43,111 bases of DNA from an uncultured Clostridia bacterium (GTDB lineage: Bacteria; Bacillota; Clostridia; Oscillospirales; CAG-272), in NCBI GenBank assembly GCA_944392615.1, contig CALXXF010000020.1, positions 1 to 43,111 on the forward strand, read 5' to 3'. Made by a program: the position numbers and the translations under genes. The notes below the pieces were generated by a model. That model did not search any database and was not told where the DNA came from. It worked only from the letters and a program-made list of their open reading frames with translations. Below are positions 7,105 through 17,226 of this stretch, in pieces. Positions within the stretch are counted from its first letter, which is position 1. Each line of letters starts with the position of its first letter.

Positions 7105-7737
7105 TCGTTATTTCCTTTCCAGGGCGTTCTCCCTGTACTGCGCTTTTTTCGCGCGGCGGGAGCTGCGGGCGGCAATACCGCCTTTTCCATACCTTTCCAC
7201 AAGGTGTGGAAAACCCATTTCCTTACGTTCAATATTAGGTTTGTCCGATCAGTCAAAGTCGCAAACCGAAACCGGAACACCCGGATCAGGCACACAGCGG
7301 AGCACTTACAACAGTTTTTCCGCATCTTGCCTGATTTCTGCATCTGTTATGTTATAAAAAATCCGTATCACTTTCATCAGGTCTTTTATTTTTCTTTTTC
7401 CGTTCAAGCGAATTTTTCAGAAAGTCCCGCCTGCCGTGGTAAAAAGAGGTAAAAAGCGGAATGTTTCCCTAAAACATGTTTTAACTGTATGCTTTAATTC
7501 TCTTTTCTCGATACTCTTTTTACTGAGCACTGCTTTTCACCGGATACCAGAAAAATGAGTTGACCCGATCTGACGTATTCTGAGACTGCCTTAATTCTAC
7601 GGCGACAGTCTGCCCGACCGGTCTTCTGCGCTCTTTTTTGTCAAAATGCTGCCCGGGCATTCCGCAGGTGTCCTTGAAAAACATTTTCATCAAGGGACTG
7701 CACAAAGCTGTGAGCTACGGCAGCCTGCCTCAGATAT
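7105..7737. other. Non-coding gap between yidC and yidD
   Basis: The normally tight yidD-yidC junction is opened by 633 bp. No reading frame on either strand has a ribosome binding site or recognisable product. It contains the DnaA-box dyad at 7193-7213 and a 12-bp A/T palindrome AAAACATGTTTT at 7471-7482. Confidence 0.6.
7193..7213. promoter_or_regulatory. Inverted pair of DnaA boxes
   Basis: CTTTCCACA (7193-7201), AGG, TGTGGAAAA (7205-7213). Both half-sites fit a DnaA box of the type TTTTCCACA and face each other. The same kind of dyad occurs in the dnaA-dnaN and gyrB-gyrA regions. Confidence 0.6.
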
Positions 7738-8079
7738 TCAGTCCGGAAAATCCTCACTGAGTTCTTTTTTTTCGTCCTGAACAAAGGAATCGGCTTTTTC
7801 TCTTTCCTTTTGCTTTGCCTGTTTTCTCAGTCTTCTTTTTTCTTCACGTTTTCTTCGTCTTTTATTTTCGGGCACGGGGTCGTAGCCGTATTTTCCGAAA
7901 GGATTACAGCGCAGTATGCGCCAGAATGCAAGGCAGAGGCCGGCAATTACCCCCCATTCCTCTATCGCGTCTATTGCATACTGAGAACAGGTAGGCGTAA
8001 ATCTGCAACAAGGAGCCTTGTGAGGGGATATATATTTTCTGTAAAGCTTTATAGGAAAAATAAAGACTTTTTTCAGCAC
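7738..8079 (-). CDS. yidD: Membrane protein insertion efficiency factor YidD
   Basis: 113 residues; the core of about 70 is the YidD family: amphipathic N-terminal helix ([16 protein letters not shown]), [19 protein letters not shown], then [14 protein letters not shown]. It is a small protein at the inner face of the membrane that aids YidC-dependent insertion. The last 40 residues are an added, highly charged Lys/Arg/Glu tail. The start overlaps the end of rnpA by 7 bp, so translation is coupled. Confidence 0.93.
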   Translation of the reverse strand: MLKKVFIFPIKLYRKYISPHKAPCCRFTPTCSQYAIDAIEEWGVIAGLCLAFWRILRCNPFGKYGYDPVPENKRRRKREEKRRLRKQAKQKEREKADSFVQDEKKELSEDFPD

Positions 8080-8468
8080 GGCAGCTTCTCTCTTCCCAAT
8101 ATTATACCGAGCTTTCCCGCCGCGTATAAAAGATCTCTCTTTACCTCCTGCATCTTTGCGCCGTCTATTGCCTCGCGGCAGGATATAACGACAAGAAGCC
8201 CCTTTTTTATTTCATATTCCTCGTTTATCTGTCTCCACGCCTCGCGGCATATCCTCTTCGCGCGGTTTCGTTTGACTGCGCTGCCGAGCTTCTTAGTAGC
8301 CGATATTCCGACCCGGTTTATCATTTTCTTTTCCGGGTGGCGTTTTTTCAGAAGCCTTGCATGCCTGTCTTCAAGAATAAAGAGAACAACACGCCTTGCC
8401 GATGCTCTTTTTCCGCCGGAATATGTCTTTGAAAACAAATGATTTTCTGTAAGAACTCCGTATTTCAC
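8073..8468 (-). CDS. rnpA: Ribonuclease P protein component
   Basis: 131 residues. The RNR signature [14 protein letters not shown] lies near residues 66-79, and the N-terminal strand region carries the usual F/K pattern ([14 protein letters not shown]). It binds the RNase P RNA and helps mature tRNA 5' ends. The start is GTG at 8468, eight bases after GAGGT. The gene lies between rpmH and yidD as in most bacteria. The C terminus overlaps yidD. Confidence 0.95.
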   Translation of the reverse strand: MKYGVLTENHLFSKTYSGGKRASARRVVLFILEDRHARLLKKRHPEKKMINRVGISATKKLGSAVKRNRAKRICREAWRQINEEYEIKKGLLVVISCREAIDGAKMQEVKRDLLYAAGKLGIILGREKLPC

Positions 8469-8566
8469 CGTTATCTACCTCAACGACACGTCAAGACGAC
8501 AGAAAAATAAAAACCCCCGGAAGACAGCAAGCCTTCGCGCGCTGCCGAAACGGCGGTTTTCTTTTT

Positions 8567-8701
8567 TCAGTAGGAAAGTCTCGCTCTGCCCTTCTGTCTT
8601 CTCCTCTTGAGAACCTTGCGGCCGTTAGCCGTGCTCATTCTCTTTCTGAAGCCGTGCTCTTTCTTTCTCTGACGAACTTTCGGCTGATATGTTCTGAGCA
8701 T
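8567..8701 (-). CDS. rpmH: 50S ribosomal protein L34
   Basis: 44 residues: [20 protein letters not shown] and continuing through [15 protein letters not shown] to the end RLSY. This is the complete, highly basic L34 protein of the large ribosomal subunit. The ATG is at 8701, with GGTGTGAAG just upstream. It is the first gene of the minus-strand block. A 98-bp gap to rnpA holds a G/C stretch followed by a T-rich tract (about 8503-8520 on the minus strand) that might weaken read-through. Confidence 0.95.
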   Translation of the reverse strand: MLRTYQPKVRQRKKEHGFRKRMSTANGRKVLKRRRQKGRARLSY

Positions 8702-9103
8702 CTTCACACCTTCTTTCAAACTTTCAAACTTTGTTAACTTTCAATATTTCCGGCAATACTTCCGGCACCCCGGACCTCCGGCTCACCAAAGACCCGGCAC
8801 CCCTGCACTGCTGTCACCGACATAGCGTTTTCCTGCCTCCCGATATCCTCAAGGCTCCGGGTGCTTCCTGCCTCCCGGCATCCTCAGCCGACGGGGCATA
8901 TACAGAGGGTATCATTCTGTCCTTCAGGCGCACTCCGTCAATACTGCCGAAGGAGCTTAAAAAAACTCCTGCATACGGCATTCTGAGGCGATACCCTGAA
9001 ATAAATGATATTCCTGAAACGATATCAATGATATCCTTAGAGATCCCGTAAAACGCGCCAGTCAGGTGCATTTCTGCATTCGGAACGATTTGCGACAGCT
9101 ACT
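8702..9103 (-). other. Long leader of the rpmH operon
   Basis: From the promoter at 9104-9133 the transcript would run about 395 nt before L34 starts. The stretch has no convincing gene (a plus-strand frame at 8731-9051 has no ribosome binding site). It has a direct repeat CCTGCCTCCCG.ATCCTCA at about 8834 and 8870 and several GATAT units near 9008-9034. No known RNA element was recognised. Confidence 0.4.
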
Positions 9104-9133
9104 ATTATAAACGAAAGCCGCGCTTTTTGTCAA
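9104..9133 (-). promoter_or_regulatory. Promoter of the rpmH-rnpA-yidD operon
   Basis: On the minus strand TTGACA (9128-9133), an 18-bp spacer and TATAAT (9104-9109): both hexamers match the sigma-A consensus. It is the only strong promoter seen before rpmH. Confidence 0.75.
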
Positions 9134-9149
9134 GAGCTTTTTTTCAGAA

Positions 9150-9178
9150 TTGACACTCCTTTAAGTGAAAACTGTAAA
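9150..9178 (+). promoter_or_regulatory. Possible second dnaA promoter
   Basis: TTGACA (9150-9155), 17-bp spacer, TGTAAA (9173-9178). The -35 is perfect but the -10 is weak. It is nearly back to back with the rpmH promoter. Confidence 0.35.
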
Positions 9179-9237
9179 TTATGTTTTAACGTTTTGTAAA
9201 ATTATTATTTTAACATCTGTAAAAATGGTTTTTTCTG

Positions 9238-9265
9238 TTGCTTTTCATGAGGAATGTGTTATAAT
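9238..9265 (+). promoter_or_regulatory. dnaA promoter
   Basis: TTGCTT (9238-9243), 16-bp spacer, TATAAT (9260-9265), giving a leader of about 215 nt before the dnaA start at 9489. The A/T-rich stretch just after it (9266-9300) could also melt easily. No DnaA box of either TTATCCACA or TTTTCCACA type is seen upstream of dnaA. Confidence 0.65.
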
Positions 9266-9488
9266 ATTAAAGATAAATATAATATTATAGAGTAATATAC
9301 GCCGAGCCTGCTTTTTTTCCGTCCGCTGACAAGGCGCAAAAAGTACAGGAAAACATAGTCAGTGCCACAGGCGTCTTCTTTCCGTGACATAAAAATGTGT
9401 TCAGTAAGGCAGAAAAGGCGTACTTAATACATATACAAGACTTAATACATATACAAGAATTATGAGACATACAAAGGAACGGTATAAA

Positions 9489-11087
9489 ATGCGGGAATTA
9501 CAGGATTTATGGAACAGTGTTCTCGAACTCATGTGCGGGAAACACTCTTTTTCTTCAACGACGATGACTCTGTGGTTCGGTGAAGCAGAGCTCACTGAGC
9601 TCACCGAAAACGGGGCTGTGATATCACATCCAAGTGCCTTCAAAAAAGAAATAATTGAAAAAAGATATAAACCTCTGCTCTGCGATGCCTTTGAAGAGAT
9701 AGTAGGCTTTCCGGTCACTGTGACGGTGGTACTTTCATCTGAAAGGGCTGCCGGTCCCGGAAAGGTTCCTTTCACAGCCGGAGAGAAAGAAAATTTTTCA
9801 GCGGATAGGGAATATTCAGAAACACGCGGTTCAGATGACGTCAAGCCCTTCAGAGAAACTCCTTTTCAGAAAAACCAGGACGAAGGGCGTTTTTTTTCAC
9901 AGCAGGATTCTGCCAAAATAAACCGTAGAGACTTATCTGACGACTTAAAGGATAACGCAAGCGTGCAAAAAAGGCTTAAAGACAATGCTCTTTATACGAA
10001 AACTTCTTCAATGTCCGATACGGCTTCCGGAGCAGAAAAAGATGAAAAGCAGGCAGACACCTCTCTTCGTCCCTCGTTCAGCGGGGAATACACCTTTGAA
10101 AATTTTGTGGTAGGAAGCTCAAATAAATTTGCGCATGCGGCATGTACGGCGGTGGCTGCAAATCCTGCAAGGGAATACAATCCCCTTTTTATATACGGCT
10201 CATCCGGGCTCGGAAAAACGCATCTGCTCAACGCCGTTATGAATGAGGTAAAGAAGAACAATCCCAACATAAACATGATATACGTCAAGGGAGACGAATT
10301 TACAAACCAAATGATAGAGAGCATAGCAAAGCACTCTCAGGAGCTTTTCAGGGCAAAATACAGAAAAGCGGATGTTCTTCTCATCGACGACATACAGTTC
10401 ATAGCGGGAAAGGACTCGACCCAGGAGGAGTTTTTTCACACCTTCAACGCTCTTTATGAAGACAGAAAGCAGATAATACTTACGTCAGACAGGCCGCCGC
10501 GCGACATAAAGACCCTTGAGGACAGGCTCAAGACACGCTTTGAGTGGGGTCTTATCGTAGATATACAGCCGCCGGACTTTGAGCTACGCATTGCAATAAT
10601 GAAAAACAAGGCGAAAAAAATGGGCATCACTCTTCCCGACGACGTGATGAACATGATAGCCGAAAATCTGAAAAGCAACATAAGGCAGATAGAAGGGGCG
10701 ATAAAAAGAATATGCGCCAAATCCTTCCTGAACGGCGAGCCAATAACACTGGAGCTTGCAAGAGACTGCATATCAGCTCTCATTGTTTCAAACGACCCGC
10801 CTGAGATGACTGCAAAAAAGATAGTTGAGACGGTGTCAAAAAAATACGGCGTTCCCACCGATGAGATATACGGCAGGAAACGCACAAAGCAGATATCGAA
10901 CGCGCGGAATATAAGCATTTATATAATAAGAAAAATAACCTCTCTTTCACTTGTTTCAATAGCACAGCTTTTTGACAGGGATCATACAACCGTGATGTCC
11001 GCGATAAAATCGACCGAAAGTGAGATAAGCATGAATCATCTCCTTGAAATAGAAATAAACGAAATGATAAAGGAGCTCACCGAGTGA
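9489..11087 (+). CDS. dnaA: Chromosomal replication initiator DnaA
   Basis: 532 residues. Domain I is at 1-85 (ELQDLWNSVLELM, FGEAEL). A long, polar and low-complexity domain II linker spans roughly 90-190. Domain III carries the AAA+ Walker A GSSGLGKTH at about 237-245, Walker B VLLIDDIQFI and a conserved sensor region. Domain IV ends with the DNA-binding signature DRDHTTVMSAIKS. The protein binds DnaA boxes, melts the origin and loads the helicase. The start is placed at 9489 because AAAGGAACGG lies just upstream; an in-frame ATG at 9462 has no such site. The stop overlaps the GTG of the RemB-like gene. Confidence 0.97.
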   Translation: MRELQDLWNSVLELMCGKHSFSSTTMTLWFGEAELTELTENGAVISHPSAFKKEIIEKRYKPLLCDAFEEIVGFPVTVTVVLSSERAAGPGKVPFTAGEKENFSADREYSETRGSDDVKPFRETPFQKNQDEGRFFSQQDSAKINRRDLSDDLKDNASVQKRLKDNALYTKTSSMSDTASGAEKDEKQADTSLRPSFSGEYTFENFVVGSSNKFAHAACTAVAANPAREYNPLFIYGSSGLGKTHLLNAVMNEVKKNNPNINMIYVKGDEFTNQMIESIAKHSQELFRAKYRKADVLLIDDIQFIAGKDSTQEEFFHTFNALYEDRKQIILTSDRPPRDIKTLEDRLKTRFEWGLIVDIQPPDFELRIAIMKNKAKKMGITLPDDVMNMIAENLKSNIRQIEGAIKRICAKSFLNGEPITLELARDCISALIVSNDPPEMTAKKIVETVSKKYGVPTDEIYGRKRTKQISNARNISIYIIRKITSLSLVSIAQLFDRDHTTVMSAIKSTESEISMNHLLEIEINEMIKELTE

Positions 11088-11569
11088 TATATATCTATCC
11101 CGGAAAAAAAGAGAGAGAAAAAGCCGGGGATGTGATAGGATTTTTTGATTTGGACAGCACTACCGAGACGGCGGCGGGGCGCAGCTTTTTAAGAAAGAGC
11201 GAGGCATCCGGCAGGCTTCTTACCGCGTCTTTCGACATACCTAAATCCTTTGTTCTCGTAGCCCCGGTGAAAAGAAACGCCGGCAGAATCAGAAACAGAC
11301 GCGCTGAAAAGTCTCTTTCAGATGAAAATGCAGATTTTTCTTATACCGGAGAACGAGCAAAAAAAGAAAACAAGACACAAAAATCGTCTTCCTTCTCCAA
11401 TAAAAGAAAAAAAAGCAAAGGGAAAAAAAAGCTGAGCTGCGATAATAAAACCGAAGAAAATAAAACCAACTCACGCCGTGAAAAAAATTCCGGAAGCTCT
11501 TTTATAACGTGGCGTGTGTACCTGTCATCATACTCCGCAAGGTCATTTTCAAAAAATCTATTCAGCTGA
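11084..11569 (+). CDS. remB: RemB-like (DUF370) protein with long basic tail
   Basis: 161 residues. Residues 1-62 match the RemB/YaaB (DUF370) family: MIYIYPGKK, then DVIGFFDLD, SFLRKSEASGR and DIPKSFVLVA. In Bacillus, RemA and RemB are DNA-binding regulators of matrix genes, and remB lies between recF and gyrB. Here the recF-gyrB gap has no such gene; instead it starts with GTG inside the dnaA stop (GTGA overlap), so it is translationally coupled to dnaA. Residues 65-145 are an added, disordered Lys/Arg/Ser/Asn-rich stretch with no family, about twice the usual protein length. The tail codons are A-rich, unlike the neighbours. The family call is firm for the N-terminal part only. Confidence 0.8.
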   Translation: MIYIYPGKKEREKAGDVIGFFDLDSTTETAAGRSFLRKSEASGRLLTASFDIPKSFVLVAPVKRNAGRIRNRRAEKSLSDENADFSYTGERAKKENKTQKSSSFSNKRKKSKGKKKLSCDNKTEENKTNSRREKNSGSSFITWRVYLSSYSARSFSKNLFS

Positions 11570-11657
11570 AGTTTTTCCGGATAGCGCGACCTGTGAGTAG
11601 TAAAGTCTAAAAAATGCCGAAAAAACGGTTCAAGTCAAATCTCTGTTTTCCAGAAAT

Positions 11658-11676
11658 TTTTCCACAGTGTGGAAAA
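11658..11676. promoter_or_regulatory. Palindromic DnaA-box pair
   Basis: TTTTCCACA (11658-11666), one base, TGTGGAAAA (11668-11676): a perfect inverted pair. Both halves match the box form used in the gyrB-gyrA cluster. Confidence 0.65.
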
Positions 11677-11879
11677 CCGGTATGTTGAAACAGTCAGCTT
11701 TTACTTTGTTTTTCTTTATAGTGAAGAAGACAAAAAAATCGCCTTAAATGTTTTCAACACCTACGTAACAAAAAACACAACGGCTTTTGTTATAATACAA
11801 TGCTTAGTTCATCCGCTGTTTTAGAGCTCATTCTGACTTTTGCAGAATTTCAACAGCCACTACTTCTACTTCTACTGTT

Positions 11880-11915
11880 TATTCTTATATAAATATATTT
11901 TATTTTTATTTGTTC
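11880..11915. other. A/T-rich tract, possible DNA unwinding element
   Basis: About 33 of 36 bases are A or T (TATATAAATATATTTTATTT region). It is 200 bp downstream of the DnaA-box palindrome and 85 bp before dnaN, a fitting position for an unwinding element. Confidence 0.45.
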
Positions 11916-11999
11916 TCATACGGAAAATTTGTAAAACACTTCCTCGAAGCACATAAAAACAACGAACATCTGAGGAAGACAGACGGGAAAGGAACAGAC

Positions 12000-13157
12000 A
12001 TGAAAATCACATTTGAAAAAGAGTCTCTTGAAAACGCCGTCAATGATGCAATGTGCGCAGTGTCGGAAAAAAACACCTATAAAACGCTTGAGTGCATAAG
12101 ATTCAAGACGTCCGGAAGCTCGTACTGCTCTATCACTTCATTTGACCTGAACAAGGGCTTCATAACCGAAATACCGTGTGAGGTAGAGGAAGAAGGAAAC
12201 TATCTCATCAATGCGGCAAAGTTAAACAGGATAATAAAATTTCTTCCTGACAGGGACGTGACTCTGAGCGTCAACGAAAAAAACATAGCTACACTTTCAT
12301 CAGGAAGAGCAAAGTTTGAGCTTCACGCACTTGACGGCGAGTCCTTCCCGAACATGCCGGAGCTTGACGGCGACCGCGGTTTTTCGGTAGATTCTTCACT
12401 CCTTCGCACTATGATAGGACAGGTATATTTTGCAATTGCCATTACCGACCAGCGCCCTATGCTCTGCGGAGCATATTTTACAGTTACCGACGGGAAGCTC
12501 AAAATAGTATCGTGCGACGGAAACAGGCTTGCCGTCAGGGAGGCACAGTGCGATATCGAAAACAGAAACAAGGACAGTTCCTCCCTGAATCTTTCATTTA
12601 TAGTGCCCGGAAAGACTCTTTCACAGCTTATAAGGCTTATGGGGGATGATGATGACAAGACAGGAGTCGTTCTCGGAAGAAAGCACGTGATATTCAAGCT
12701 GTCAGACAAGCTGTTCTTTTCCCGCCTTATAGATTCCGAGTATATAGATTACAACCGTGTCATACCAAAGGAAACAAAGATAAATGTAAGGCTGTCAAGA
12801 GCGGAATTCATATCTTCTCTTGAAAGAGCGTCTCTTGTCACTGAGGACAAGGCCCTCGGGCAGGTCAAATCACACGTGAAATTTGAATTTACTGACGGCG
12901 TTCTGAAGGTTTCGAGCGAGTCGGTTTCAGGAAGCGTTTACGACGAGGTGAAGATAGAAAAGAGCGGAGAGGATCTTGTGATAGGATTTAATTGCAGGAA
13001 TTTTCTCGACGCGCTCAAAAGCTGTGACAGCGACATGATAAATCTCGGAATGAGCAGTCCTCTCATGTGCGTGGTGATAACCTCGGCTGACGAAAAGAAG
13101 GAAGAGGAAAATAAAACCGATTATCTTTACGTGGTGTGTCCGGTAAGGATGAATTGA
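12000..13157 (+). CDS. dnaN: DNA polymerase III beta sliding clamp
   Basis: 385 residues with the three-domain clamp layout: start MKITFEKESLENAVNDAM, central RPMLCGAYFTVTDGKLKIVSCDGNRLAVRE near 150, and the C-terminal end LYVVCPVRMN matching the usual clamp ending (xPVRx). It forms a dimeric ring that holds the polymerase on DNA. The start at 12000 is chosen because AAAGGAAC lies just upstream; an upstream in-frame ATG at 11910 lies in the A/T-rich tract without a ribosome binding site. recF follows after 24 bp. Confidence 0.96.
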   Translation: MKITFEKESLENAVNDAMCAVSEKNTYKTLECIRFKTSGSSYCSITSFDLNKGFITEIPCEVEEEGNYLINAAKLNRIIKFLPDRDVTLSVNEKNIATLSSGRAKFELHALDGESFPNMPELDGDRGFSVDSSLLRTMIGQVYFAIAITDQRPMLCGAYFTVTDGKLKIVSCDGNRLAVREAQCDIENRNKDSSSLNLSFIVPGKTLSQLIRLMGDDDDKTGVVLGRKHVIFKLSDKLFFSRLIDSEYIDYNRVIPKETKINVRLSRAEFISSLERASLVTEDKALGQVKSHVKFEFTDGVLKVSSESVSGSVYDEVKIEKSGEDLVIGFNCRNFLDALKSCDSDMINLGMSSPLMCVVITSADEKKEEENKTDYLYVVCPVRMN

Positions 13158-13181
13158 TTTTTTGATCGTATTTGCGGACAT

Positions 13182-14252
13182 ATGAAAATAAAAAGATCGC
13201 GCTACTTCAATTTCAGGAATATAAGCTCTGCATGTCTTGAATTTGCCGACGGGATAAACATAATATCGGGGGACAACGCCGAGGGAAAGACAAATGCGCT
13301 CGAAGGGATATATGTATGCTCCGCAGGCAGAAGCCACAGGGCACAAAAAGACAAGGAGCTTATAAAATTCGGAGAAGATACGGCTGCGGTATGCGTCGAA
13401 TATGACGACGGAAGGCGCCTCTGTCAGGCAGGGATAACTTATTCCCAACGCGGAAGAAAGAGCTGCGAGGTCAATTCTGCAAAGATAAAAAAGATGAGCG
13501 AATTCATAGGAAATTTCAGGGCTGTGCTGTTTACTCCGGAGCATCTTTCAATGATAAAGGGTCCCCCGTCGTCAAGAAGGGCTTTTCTTGACAGCTCCAT
13601 ATCGCAGCTTGACCCTGTATATGTAGCTTGTCTTCAGAATTACAACGAGGCACTTGAAAACCGCAACAGGCTGCTTGATGCAGGGTCGTTTGCCGATGAC
13701 GAGCAGCTCAGACTGTGGTCGTGGCAGATGGCAAAATACGCTGTCACTGTATCAGAAAAGAGAGCGGCATATATAAAAAAAGCCTCAGGGATAACGGCAG
13801 TGATTTTTGAGGATATGACATCCGGAAGGGAAAAGCTCACCCTGTCGTATGAAGAAGAAAGGGACGAAGAGAGCTTTATCCGGCTTCTGACAGAAAACCT
13901 TGAACGAGAAAAAGCGGCTGGAACGACTCTTTACGGAGTGCACAGGGACGATATTCTGATAGAGATCAACGGAAGACCGGCAAAGAGCTTTGCCTCGCAG
14001 GGACAGCAGAGAAGCGCGGCTCTCGCTTTGAAAATCGCCGAGGGCGAGATAGCAAAAAGCGGCGCTGAAGGATATCCTGTCTTTCTGTTTGACGACCTTT
14101 TTTCCGAGCTTGACCCCGGCAGAAAGAGATATCTCACAAGGAGTATTGAGAAAAAGCAGGTCATAATCACTACCTGTGAGGCGCAGGGATTGGATCTTGA
14201 AGCCGCAAGGGTGATAAAAGCCCATGCCGGAAGCTATGAACTTATCGGATAG
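13182..14252 (+). CDS. recF: DNA replication and repair protein RecF
   Basis: 356 residues. The Walker A motif is GDNAEGKTNALEGIY near residue 30-44, the ABC-type signature is FASQGQQRS near 270, and Walker B is PVFLFDDLFSELD near 305. It is an SMC-like ATPase that loads RecA on gapped DNA with RecO and RecR. It sits in the normal place after dnaN. The RemB gene that usually follows it in Firmicutes is missing here; the 125 bp to gyrB hold only a small GCCCTT-CAAA-AAGGGC hairpin at the stop. Confidence 0.95.
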   Translation: MKIKRSRYFNFRNISSACLEFADGINIISGDNAEGKTNALEGIYVCSAGRSHRAQKDKELIKFGEDTAAVCVEYDDGRRLCQAGITYSQRGRKSCEVNSAKIKKMSEFIGNFRAVLFTPEHLSMIKGPPSSRRAFLDSSISQLDPVYVACLQNYNEALENRNRLLDAGSFADDEQLRLWSWQMAKYAVTVSEKRAAYIKKASGITAVIFEDMTSGREKLTLSYEEERDEESFIRLLTENLEREKAAGTTLYGVHRDDILIEINGRPAKSFASQGQQRSAALALKIAEGEIAKSGAEGYPVFLFDDLFSELDPGRKRYLTRSIEKKQVIITTCEAQGLDLEAARVIKAHAGSYELIG

Positions 14253-14344
14253 CCCTTCAAAAAGGGCACAGAAATAGCGGCGCATATAAAAGCCGTACCG
14301 GGAAAGCCGGATTCACAGACAAGCGTTGTAAAAACAAGCATTAA

Positions 14345-16297
<1,953 letters not shown>

Positions 16298-16342
16298 CAC
16301 GTCGAGAAGACAGAACAGCATTGCCGGTTTGACGGTAGGTAC

Positions 16343-16432
16343 GGAAAAACCGGGGCATGCGGGAAAACCGGGGCGTGCGGAAAAGCCGGGCATGCGTGAA
16401 AAGCCGTGCCCCGCGGAAAAGCCATGGCATAC
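16343..16432 (+). repeat. Five copies of an 18-bp iteron-like repeat
   Basis: Units at 16343-16360, 16361-16378, 16379-16395, 16396-16414 and 16415-16432 follow the pattern GGAAAAnCCGGGGCATGC with a few changes and lengths of 17-19 bp. They begin about 45 bp after the gyrB stop and lie 230 bp before the DnaA-box cluster. There are no unique spacers, so it is not a CRISPR array. Confidence 0.8.
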
Positions 16433-16658
16433 AGGAAATATTTTCAGAAAAACGCATAAGGCGGCAGGATAATAAGAGCGCAATGTCTTTTGACTGCCGT
16501 TATGCTCCCGGAGCACGGCTGCTCAAAGTATGACTGTTCAGAACTGCATGTTGTTTTTTGCACGTCCTTTATGAAAAACGGCAAAATATATCCTCAGATA
16601 CGAGAATTACACAGTAAAAACAAGCTGTCTTTCAACATTTCTGTTTTGCACGGCAAAG

Positions 16659-16970
16659 TATTCCACACCATGTGGAAATAAATGTGGAAAACTTTCAACG
16701 CCATGTGGAAAAGATGTGGAAAACATCAGGGGGACATTTTGCCGTCTGCATGTCATTACGGTTTACGGATGACAAAAGACGCCTTGCGTATCTGCGCAGA
16801 CAAAGACATTGAGTACCGGTAAATACCGGACGATGCGCGCATATGAGCGTTTTGAGAGTGTGGAAAACTTTTTTACATTTCGACAGGCGACATATAAAAA
16901 AAGAAACGGATGTGTGGAAATACAGCTTTAACGGCGCATCTCACCGCGCGCTTTCAACAAAAAGTCCACA
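16659..16970. promoter_or_regulatory. Cluster of eight DnaA-box-like sites
   Basis: TATTCCACA 16659-16667 faces TGTGGAAAT 16671-16679 across CCA. Then come TGTGGAAAA at 16683-16691, 16704-16712, 16715-16723 and 16859-16867, TGTGGAAAT at 16913-16921, and a weaker AAGTCCACA at 16962-16970. Six of eight point the same way. Density is far higher than around dnaA. Confidence 0.75.
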
Positions 16971-17226
16971 GATATTTTGATTTTTCCGACGGTTTCTGTT
17001 TGCTCTTTGCTTTTTCAGCCTTATGTCAACGCATTCGCCTGTTGAAAAGGCGAGTATCAGTAAAGAAACCGGAAAACGGGCAACAGGTCCGACGCGCGAT
17101 AAACCGGATCGAAAAGAAAAAATTGAAGAAACAGCGGAAGAGACTCTGAAAAACCGAACAAGCAGACAAACGCAAACTCAAAAAAAGCGGGCAAGAAAAA
17201 TGCGTCCGCACGAAAGGGACATATAA

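Larger units (their letters stand above)
11570..11999. other. dnaA/remB-dnaN intergenic region, candidate oriC core
   Basis: 430 bp without a gene. It holds a perfect DnaA-box palindrome (11658-11676), a TATAAT at 11791-11796 that may serve dnaN although no good -35 is seen, and a very A/T-rich tract at 11880-11915. This is the classical place for the unwinding part of oriC. Confidence 0.55.
16298..17226. other. gyrB-gyrA intergenic region, second origin-like locus
   Basis: 929 bp with no convincing gene. In order it holds the 18-bp repeats (16343-16432), eight DnaA-box-like sites (16659-16970) and A/T-rich patches around 16867-16902 and 16970-17010. A plus-strand frame at 17023-17226 ends with a TAA directly before the gyrA ATG and is in the same frame as gyrA; its Lys/Glu/Arg/Thr-rich product and lack of a ribosome binding site make it doubtful. 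Confidence 0.55.

Noticed and set aside
7101..7343. 80-residue ORF before yidC
   Set aside because: It overlaps the yidC start and DnaA-box dyad, with no family or ribosome binding site.
8731..9051. 106-residue plus-strand ORF upstream of dnaA
   Set aside because: No ribosome binding site; lies in the rpmH leader on the other strand.
16343..16432. CRISPR array
   Set aside because: The 18-bp units are directly adjacent, with no unique spacers and no cas genes nearby.
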